Of a DNA stretch of 64,000 nt, positions 58,494 to 64,000 are shown one piece after another; position 1 is the stretch's first letter; each line of letters opens with the position of its first letter. A model generated the notes under the pieces. That model ran no database searches. It was not told the DNA's origin and saw only the letters and a list, made by a program, of their open reading frames with translations. The translations under genes and the position numbers were made by a program. The DNA comes from Paenibacillus antibioticophila (GTDB taxonomy: Bacteria; Bacillota; Bacilli; Paenibacillales; Paenibacillaceae): positions 1 to 64,000 of the forward strand of contig NZ_HG005144.1 of NCBI RefSeq assembly GCF_000455265.1, given 5' to 3'.

Positions 58494-59221
58494 GAAACGT
58501 CCTCTCCCTCTTTCGATTCATTCATCTCTCTGAGAATGGACTCGGCAATACCGAGATCCTCTGGCGTAGTAATCTTGATATTATGATATCCGCCTTCAAC
58601 CACCTTGACGGCCTTACCCATCCGCTCCACGAGCGAAGCATCGTCCGTCCCCGTGAAGCCCTCGGACTCAGCCTGCTTATGGGCAAGCAGCAGGTCAGAC
58701 CGCCGGAAGGCCTGCGGCGTCTGAATCGCCCACAAGCTGCGCCGGTCCGGCGTCGCCGTTACATAACCTTCTGCATTCACCTGCTTGACGGTATCCTTGA
58801 CAGGTACGGCCAGTACGGAAGCGCCATATTCGACCGCTGCCTTATAGCAGGAAGTTATCTCTCTGCTCGTGACAAAAGGGCGGACGCCGTCATGCACCAG
58901 TACCCAGGGGGCGGATAATTCCGCAAGTCCCTGGTATACGGAGTGCTGACGCTCGGCGCCGCCCGGTATAACCTTTATCTGCTTCGTGAAGCCGTACTCG
59001 GCAATCCAGGCCTTGCAGCGATCCACATCCTGCGCTCCTGTTACCAAGACGATCTCCTGAATTAGAGGATGGCGGTCAAATACCGCCAAGGTATGGACGA
59101 TGATCGGCTTGTCCTCAAGCATGAGGAACTGCTTGCTCTCCTTCGTCCCCATCCTGCTGCCCCGTCCGGCAGCCACAATAACCGCACCGGCGTCCGCCGC
59201 AGGAAAATATTCGTTCTCCAT
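58490..59221 (-). CDS. ispD: 2-C-methyl-D-erythritol 4-phosphate cytidylyltransferase
   Basis: The product has 243 residues. It transfers CMP to methylerythritol phosphate, one step before the missing-here IspE. The nucleotide-binding VIVAAGRGSRMGTKESKQFLMLEDKPI is at the N-terminus, and LVHDGVRPFV in the middle. Overlap with ispF makes the pair a coupled MEP unit. Confidence 0.96.
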   Translation of the reverse strand: MENEYFPAADAGAVIVAAGRGSRMGTKESKQFLMLEDKPIIVHTLAVFDRHPLIQEIVLVTGAQDVDRCKAWIAEYGFTKQIKVIPGGAERQHSVYQGLAELSAPWVLVHDGVRPFVTSREITSCYKAAVEYGASVLAVPVKDTVKQVNAEGYVTATPDRRSLWAIQTPQAFRRSDLLLAHKQAESEGFTGTDDASLVERMGKAVKVVEGGYHNIKITTPEDLGIAESILREMNESKEGEDVS

Positions 59222-59270
59222 GATTGTTAAGCCTCACCTGTCAAAATGTCATTACCCCCATCATACCTAA

Positions 59271-60359
59271 TTATTGGGCTTTTTCCAACAGTTTCGGCTT
59301 GGCAAAGATCATCCGTCCCGCCGAGGTTTGCAGTACACTGGTTACCAGCACTTCCGTAATGGAGCCGATATAATCTCGCCCGCCCTCCACGACAATCATG
59401 GTGCCGTCATCCAGGTATGCAACCCCCTGTCCATGCTCCTTGCCATCCTTGATGACCTGAACCATGATCTCCTCGCCCGGCAGGACCACCGGCTTCACTG
59501 CATTGGCCAGGTCGTTGATATTCAACACGGATACACCTTGGAGTTCGCATACCTTGTTCAGGTTGAAATCATTGGTGACCACCTTGCCCTGGAGCACCTT
59601 GGCCAGCTTGACAAGCTTGCTGTCCACCTCGGAGATTTCTTCGAAATCCCCTTCATAGATCATCACCTTCACATCCAGCTCCTTCTGGATCTTGTTCAGG
59701 ATATCCAGCCCTCTGCGCCCGCGATTACGCTTAAGCAAGTCCGATGAATCGGCGATATGCTGCAGCTCCTCAAGCACAAATTCGGGGATTACAATTGTTC
59801 CTTCTATAAATCCGGTCTTGCAAATATCTGCAATCCGGCCATCAATGATGACGCTTGTATCCAAAATTTTGTGCTCCTCGAACCTGTACGTTTCTTCTGT
59901 GCTTGCGCTTCCCCATTTTCCCGAAATCCATAATGAGGATAGCTCTTCCTTTTTGGCCAACCCAACACAGAGCCCTATATAACCGAGCAGCATGGATACC
60001 GCGAACTGAAGAAACCCCGCTAAACTCCCCAATCCGGCTAGAATAGGGTAGACCATTAATGATAGAAGAAGTCCCGCAGTCAATCCGGCCGATCCCGCCG
60101 CCATATCCTTCATCGGAATCTGTGTCAGAGCGGATATTCCTTGCTTCACCTTTGAGGACAATATCTCAAACGATAGCGAATAAACAAACAAAAACAGGCA
60201 TGCGCCTGCCGCCGCCAGCAGCAGTTGTGCTACAATCGGATGCATCATCATGAACCAGTCTCTCAACGGACGGGGAAAAAAGCCTGCCGCCCCCTCCAGT
60301 GTATAACCGAACCATGCCCCGCATACGCCGGCCAATATTCTTACATAACGTTTCAGCAT
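59271..60359 (-). CDS. membrane-anchored PIN/TRAM-domain protein YacL
   Basis: The product has 362 residues. About four N-terminal membrane segments (1-135) are followed by a PIN nuclease-like domain (about 165-285: KILDTSVIIDGRIADI) and a C-terminal TRAM domain (about 295-350: QGVAYLDDGTMIVVEGGRDYIG). The role is probably in RNA handling but is unproven. The ATG at 60359 is used (MLKRYVRILAG), 11 bases after AGGAGG. It begins the ispD-ispF-gltX transcript region. Confidence 0.9.
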   Translation of the reverse strand: MLKRYVRILAGVCGAWFGYTLEGAAGFFPRPLRDWFMMMHPIVAQLLLAAAGACLFLFVYSLSFEILSSKVKQGISALTQIPMKDMAAGSAGLTAGLLLSLMVYPILAGLGSLAGFLQFAVSMLLGYIGLCVGLAKKEELSSLWISGKWGSASTEETYRFEEHKILDTSVIIDGRIADICKTGFIEGTIVIPEFVLEELQHIADSSDLLKRNRGRRGLDILNKIQKELDVKVMIYEGDFEEISEVDSKLVKLAKVLQGKVVTNDFNLNKVCELQGVSVLNINDLANAVKPVVLPGEEIMVQVIKDGKEHGQGVAYLDDGTMIVVEGGRDYIGSITEVLVTSVLQTSAGRMIFAKPKLLEKAQ

Positions 60360-60498
60360 GTTATTCCTCACCTCCTAATTCTTTTTTCATTACCAGTATG
60401 ATCCAATTTTTGACGTTGTAATCCGGGGCGGAGAACATTTTTTTGAACCGGTTTCTGATGTTGGCATGATCGAATTACAGACGCGGCGGGATTTCTGG

Positions 60499-60528
60499 TT
60501 GATTACGTAGGAAAGAGTGGCATATAAT
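60499..60528 (+). promoter_or_regulatory. sigma-A promoter of the small cysteine protein gene
   Basis: TTGATT (60499-60504), an 18-base spacer and TATAAT (60523-60528) on the plus strand, about 35 bases before the ATG. Confidence 0.7.
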
Positions 60529-60562
60529 GGAGGCAATTCAAATATGTTGAGGTGGATGGAAA

Positions 60563-60958
60563 ATGAGCGCATCAAGTCTACAAGCATTTCAGGATCAAGT
60601 ATCGGAATTGTTGCTCCGTCACCGTAGTCTGCTGGATGTGATGTCCAAAATGGGACAAACTAATACAGCGGCCGTCCGTTCGGTAACCAAAGCGGTCACT
60701 GAATGCGGATGTGTCGAATTGCATGCCACCAAGCAGGAATTCGTTTCGGGTATTGCTCTGGAAGAAGCCAAGGAGCATATCAAGCATCATGTTCACGGAG
60801 AGCTGTGCGAGAACTGCCGGGATGCCGTGATGAATGAGCTCGGACGAAGCCTGTTCTATATGTCCGCTCTTGGTAATTTGCTCGGATTTGAGCTAGAAGA
60901 GGTGCTGCAGCGGGAATCCCAGAAATGTTCTACCTTAGGTTTTTTTAATATGTCCTAG
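60563..60958 (+). CDS. conserved cysteine-containing protein of unknown function
   Basis: The product has 131 residues, soluble and mostly helical. Five cysteines are placed ECGCVELHA, GELCENCRDAV and KCSTLGFFNMS, suggesting a metal or redox role. The block VSELLLRHRSLLDVMSKMGQTNTAAVRSVTKAVTECGC looks like a family known in Paenibacillus (perhaps DUF1573), but I am not certain. TTGAGGTGG lies upstream of the ATG. It is on the opposite strand to yacL and pssA. Confidence 0.7.
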   Translation: MSASSLQAFQDQVSELLLRHRSLLDVMSKMGQTNTAAVRSVTKAVTECGCVELHATKQEFVSGIALEEAKEHIKHHVHGELCENCRDAVMNELGRSLFYMSALGNLLGFELEEVLQRESQKCSTLGFFNMS

Positions 60959-61022
60959 TTCAAATATCAAAAAAAGAGGCTATCTCAAAGGTTAACGTAG
61001 CTGGCAGCTTCCTTGAACGGCG

Positions 61023-61277
61023 CTGCGACTTTGTGAGGTGCAGAAAAAGGCGCTAGAATGCACGATAATTACTGGCGTGGGAGCTCATATGGCGAATTTA
61101 GTGCAGAAAGGCATTATAATTGCTGATGCAAGCGCTCGTACGGTAAATTTAGTGCAGAAAAGCAATATAATTGCTGGCGCAGACGCTCGTACGGTGAATT
61201 TAGTGCAGAATGTCACTAAAATTGCTACCGTGGGGGCTCATGTGGCGATATAAGTGCAAAAAAGCATTAAAATGAGT
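61023..61277 (+). repeat. tandem repeat, five units of about 51 bp
   Basis: Unit boundaries at about 61023, 61074, 61125, 61176 and 61227, each with the words GCTCGTACGGT-like, AATTTAGTGCAGAA and TATAATTGCT. The middle two units are closest, the outer ones diverge. Because 51 is a multiple of three, a 71-codon frame shows 17-residue repeats, but it has no ribosome-binding site and is probably not a gene. The 60959-61374 gap has no other gene. Confidence 0.85.
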
Positions 61278-61282
61278 AGACG

Positions 61283-61332
61283 CAAAAAGTTGGACGGAAA
61301 ACGGACTCTTACGTTTTCTCGCCCAACTTTTT
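61283..61332. terminator. bidirectional terminator hairpin before pssA end
   Basis: AAAAAGTTGGACGGAAAACG pairs with CGTTTTCTCGCCCAACTTTTT with small mismatches. Runs of T on both strands. It should end pssA on the minus strand. Confidence 0.88.
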
Positions 61333-61335
61333 ATT

Positions 61336-61364
61336 TGGGGGACTGATTGAACAGTCCCTTTTTG
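61336..61364 (+). terminator. second plus-strand terminator
   Basis: GGGGACTG-ATTGAA-CAGTCCC followed by TTTTT on the plus strand, just beyond the previous hairpin. Confidence 0.8.
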
Positions 61365-61374
61365 ATTGCATTTA

Positions 61375-62106
61375 TTAACGCTTCGGCCTGTAGATTCGCT
61401 CAGGGTCTTCATCCTCACGGCGTTTGCGGCGCAGCAGCTTTCTGATATTCTGCCTCAAACCATACCCTGCATAGAGTACCAGCGGTACAAAAATCAGCTT
61501 GGAAATCTGTTCGGGAAAGATCACCGCGATCATCACGGCCAGAAGGACCACAAAAGGAGTAAAGATAAGAGCTTTCTTGGGTAAACCCACCTTCTTGAAG
61601 TTCGGATATTTCACCGAGCTGACCATCAGGTAAGACAGCAAAATCATAGAAATCATCAAATAAAGTGCGGAAATATCTTTGCTGAATAAGGAAAGCGTAG
61701 CGACTACACCGCCTGCGGCGGGAATCGGCAGTCCAATGAAATATCCCGGGATTCCTTTATGAACGTTGAATCGGGCAAGCCTCAAGGCTCCACACATCGG
61801 AAACAGTGCCGTAACCACCCAGACTAATCCGGTCTGCGGCAGACTCTGGAATGAAATCAGATACATAATGAGTGCCGGTGCTACGCCAAATGAAATGATG
61901 TCTGATAAGGAATCAAGCTGTTTGCCGAATTCGCTCGAACAATTCAAGGCTCTGGCGACACGTCCATCCAGGCCATCCAGCAGCATAGCGACAATTACCA
62001 TGATGGCAGCAAGACTGTACCTGCCGTCAAGAGCCAGCATCATGGCCAGCATTCCGAGAAACAAGTTACCAAGGGTAAACAGGTTCGGAATTGATTTTGT
62101 AATCAT
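61375..62106 (-). CDS. pssA: CDP-diacylglycerol-serine O-phosphatidyltransferase
   Basis: The product has 243 residues with about six to seven membrane segments. It makes phosphatidylserine, the precursor of phosphatidylethanolamine. The CDP-alcohol transferase motif is LLDGLDGRVARALNCSSEFGKQLDSLSD. In Paenibacillus the gene is often beside disA, as here. No phosphatidylserine decarboxylase is adjacent. Confidence 0.95.
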   Translation of the reverse strand: MITKSIPNLFTLGNLFLGMLAMMLALDGRYSLAAIMVIVAMLLDGLDGRVARALNCSSEFGKQLDSLSDIISFGVAPALIMYLISFQSLPQTGLVWVVTALFPMCGALRLARFNVHKGIPGYFIGLPIPAAGGVVATLSLFSKDISALYLMISMILLSYLMVSSVKYPNFKKVGLPKKALIFTPFVVLLAVMIAVIFPEQISKLIFVPLVLYAGYGLRQNIRKLLRRKRREDEDPERIYRPKR

Positions 62107-62154
62107 CTTTTCACCTCATAGAAATTCAGGTAACATCACTTGATTGTAGGGAAT

Positions 62155-63231
62155 TTAGATTTGTCTGTCAATGAACACCTGCTCTTGAAGCCGCTTCAGC
62201 CCTTCCTTAATAGCACGCGCTCTCACTTCACCGATTCCGTCCACCTCATCCAGTTCTTCGATGGAAGCGGTAAGCACATTGGGAAGCTCATTAAATCTTT
62301 CAACGAGATTATGGATAATCACATTCGGAAGGCGGGGAATCTTGTTCAGGATGCGGTATCCTCTTGGAGAGATCAATTCCTCGGAAGTCGTCGCTGATGA
62401 CGGATAGCCAAGCAGGCGGGTAATATGATTGTCATCCAGCAGCTCATCATCGGTTGAGCGCTTCAATCCCCCGATAATCTCGCGGATCGCCTCATCACTG
62501 CCGTCCTTCGCGTAGTCCTTATACAGCAGCCAGGCCTCCTCTTCCATGTTGCTGACCAATTCCTCCATCTGCATGCTGATCAGGCGTCCTTCGGTACCAA
62601 GCTCGTTAATAAACCGCTTGATCTCCATTTTGATGCGGATCACCATCTCAACGCGCTGAATCACGTTAATAACCTCCGGAATCGTAACAAGTTCTTCAAA
62701 TTCCGAGGCAGACAGGTTAGTCAATGTCTGGTTCAATACGGCTCTGTATTTCTCCAAGGTCTGAATCGCCTGATTCGCCTTCGTCAGAATAACGCCGATC
62801 TCCTTCAATGCGTATCTCAGGCCGCCTTGATACAGTGTGATAATATTCCGCCTTTGCGAGATTGAGACCACAAGCTTGCCGGTCTGCTTCGCAACCCGCT
62901 CCGCGGTACGGTGCCGGATTCCTGTCTCTGAGGAGGCAATGGACGAATCGGGAATGAGCTGGGTATTGGCATAAAGAATCCGTTTCAAGTCTTCGCTCAG
63001 AATAATCGCACCATCCATCTTGGCCAGTTCGTACAGATAGTTAGGCGTGAAATCACAATTGATGGAGAAGCCGCCCTCGACGACCTCCATCACTTCCGGG
63101 CTGTATCCGACAACGATCAGTCCCCCCGTCTTCGCGCGAAGCACGTTCTCAAGGCCGTCGCGAAAGGCCGTTCCCGGTGCCACAAGCCTGAGCAAATCAT
63201 TCATTTTTTCCGCCTGGGTAGTTTCCTTCAT
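62155..63231 (-). CDS. disA: DNA integrity scanning diadenylate cyclase DisA
   Basis: The product has 358 residues. The N-terminal DAC domain (about 1-150) has KMDGAIILSED and ETGIRHRTAERVA, which bind ATP to make cyclic di-AMP. A helical linker follows, and a C-terminal helix-hairpin-helix DNA-binding region (LDEVDGIGEVRARAIKEGLKRL) is present. It signals DNA branch status in sporulation in B. subtilis. It follows radA by 13 bases. Confidence 0.96.
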   Translation of the reverse strand: MKETTQAEKMNDLLRLVAPGTAFRDGLENVLRAKTGGLIVVGYSPEVMEVVEGGFSINCDFTPNYLYELAKMDGAIILSEDLKRILYANTQLIPDSSIASSETGIRHRTAERVAKQTGKLVVSISQRRNIITLYQGGLRYALKEIGVILTKANQAIQTLEKYRAVLNQTLTNLSASEFEELVTIPEVINVIQRVEMVIRIKMEIKRFINELGTEGRLISMQMEELVSNMEEEAWLLYKDYAKDGSDEAIREIIGGLKRSTDDELLDDNHITRLLGYPSSATTSEELISPRGYRILNKIPRLPNVIIHNLVERFNELPNVLTASIEELDEVDGIGEVRARAIKEGLKRLQEQVFIDRQI

Positions 63232-63244
63232 TATCTAGTGCCCC

Positions 63245-64000
63245 CTAATCTAACGCAACAGCTAGCGCATCTGCAACGGTATTAACACCGATTAATTGAA
63301 TATCCTTGGGACCATTCCAGCCCTTCATGCTCTTCTCGGGAAGGATTACCCGCTTGAAGCCAAGCTTTGCCGCCTCCTTGACCCGTTGCTCCGCCCGGGC
63401 CACCGCCCGGACTTCGCCGGTCAGGCCCACTTCACCGAAGATGACGTCATACGGCTTGGTAGACAGATCCCGGAAGCTGGAAGCAATGCTCACTGCCATA
63501 GCCAGATCGACAGCCGGCTCATCCAGCTTGACCCCGCCGGCCAGATTCACATAGGCGTCCTGATTCTGAAGGAACATGCCCATCCGCTTCTCCAGCACGG
63601 CAATGATCAGATTCATCCGGTTATGATCAACTCCGGTTGCCATTCTTCTCGGTGAAGGAAAATGCGTGGAGGCAATCAGCGCCTGCAATTCGACCAGCAT
63701 CGGCCGAGTGCCCTCCATACTGGCGACGACCGTTGATCCCGCCACTCCAAGCGGCCGTTCCGAGAGGAACAGCTCGGAGGGATTGGCTACTTCGGTAAGG
63801 CCTGCCTCATTCATCTCAAAGATCCCGATCTCATTCGTTGATCCAAAGCGGTTCTTTACCGCCCGGAGCAGTCGATAGGAATGATGCCGTTCCCCTTCAA
63901 AATAAAGGACGCAATCGACCATATGCTCCAGCATTCGCGGCCCCGCAATGGCGCCTTCCTTGGTCACATGGCCTACGAGAACCGTAGCAATGCCCTGGCC
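63245..64000 (-). CDS. radA: DNA repair protein RadA, C-terminal part (partial)
   Basis: The last 251 residues of RadA are present; the N-terminus lies beyond the right edge. The visible part has the end of the RecA-like domain (ATVLVGHVTKEGAIAGPRMLEHMVD), the KNRFG motif and the Lon-like C-terminal domain (about 100 to the end). RadA acts in recombination at branched DNA, and in B. subtilis it interacts with DisA. It overlaps no other gene. Confidence 0.95.
   Translation of the reverse strand, partial: GQGIATVLVGHVTKEGAIAGPRMLEHMVDCVLYFEGERHHSYRLLRAVKNRFGSTNEIGIFEMNEAGLTEVANPSELFLSERPLGVAGSTVVASMEGTRPMLVELQALIASTHFPSPRRMATGVDHNRMNLIIAVLEKRMGMFLQNQDAYVNLAGGVKLDEPAVDLAMAVSIASSFRDLSTKPYDVIFGEVGLTGEVRAVARAEQRVKEAAKLGFKRVILPEKSMKGWNGPKDIQLIGVNTVADALAVALD

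Noticed and set aside
61038..61253. 71-codon frame across the 51-bp tandem repeat
   Set aside because: No ribosome-binding site; the 17-residue repeats follow from the DNA period. Kept as a repeat, not a gene.
61023..61277. Possible CRISPR array
   Set aside because: The units are contiguous with no unique spacers, diverge from one another, and no cas gene is near.
1..64000. tRNA genes
   Set aside because: None was recognised in any gap; the rRNA operon leaves the window to the left.

Overview
The window is a low-to-moderate GC Firmicute chromosome segment, most likely Paenibacillus. This is inferred from three things: the sporulation and germination genes (spoIIM, pdaB, kbaA, gerD, cwlD, sigH), the Bacillales order radA-disA / yacL-ispD-ispF-gltX-cysE-cysS-mrnC-rlmB-rae1-sigH / rpmG-secE-nusG-rplKAJL-rsmC-rpoBC / rplGB-rpsL-rpsG-fusA-tuf / S10-spc-alpha / rplM-rpsI, and Paenibacillus-style additions such as pssA beside disA. 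Nearly everything is on the minus strand, so transcription runs from high to low coordinates.

Layout, left to right. 1-510: the 5' end of a 16S rRNA gene with its two-promoter rrn leader. 510-6079: a small unknown gene, then spoIIM, pdaB, kbaA, gerD, salA and cwlD, the sporulation/germination block that also flanks rplM-rpsI in Bacillus subtilis. 6158-8033: sulfate assimilation (sat, cysH). 8188-9066: an exported double FMN-binding lipoprotein behind an Fnr-type site. 9235-11587: rpsI, rplM, a TFIIB-type zinc protein and truA. 11910-27260: the S10-spc-alpha ribosomal cluster, including secY, adk, map, infA and rpoA. 27261-28482: a repeat-rich, gene-poor stretch. 28483-29823: a globin-coupled chemotaxis transducer. 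29999-34774: the str operon. 34902-37443: three accessory genes lying between rplGB and rpoC. 37628-49402: rpoC, rpoB, rsmC, the L7/L12, L10, L1 and L11 genes, nusG, secE and rpmG. 49753-50910: a plus-strand exported glycosidase-like protein. 50979-60359: sigH back through rae1, rlmB, mrnC, cysS, cysE (with a Cys T-box), gltX, ispF, ispD and yacL. 60563-61374: a small cysteine-containing protein and a 51-bp tandem repeat. 61375-64000: pssA, disA and the C-terminal part of radA.

Most of the window is core translation and transcription machinery, and the interest lies in its regulation and in the gaps. The best item is at 6080-6143. A terminator hairpin after sat carries the cwlD ribosome-binding site in its 3' arm, and a sigma-E-like promoter overlaps its 5' arm so that the predicted sporulation transcript would begin inside the loop. 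Next is a class II Fnr/CRP-like promoter, centred exactly 41.5 bases upstream of the predicted start, before an FMN-lipoprotein gene. Other RNA-level control includes a Cys T-box, an L10 leader attenuator and a 23S-like L1 site. Several families of palindromic or tandem repeats fill the gaps between operons. No phage, CRISPR array, transposase or complete new multi-gene system is visible.
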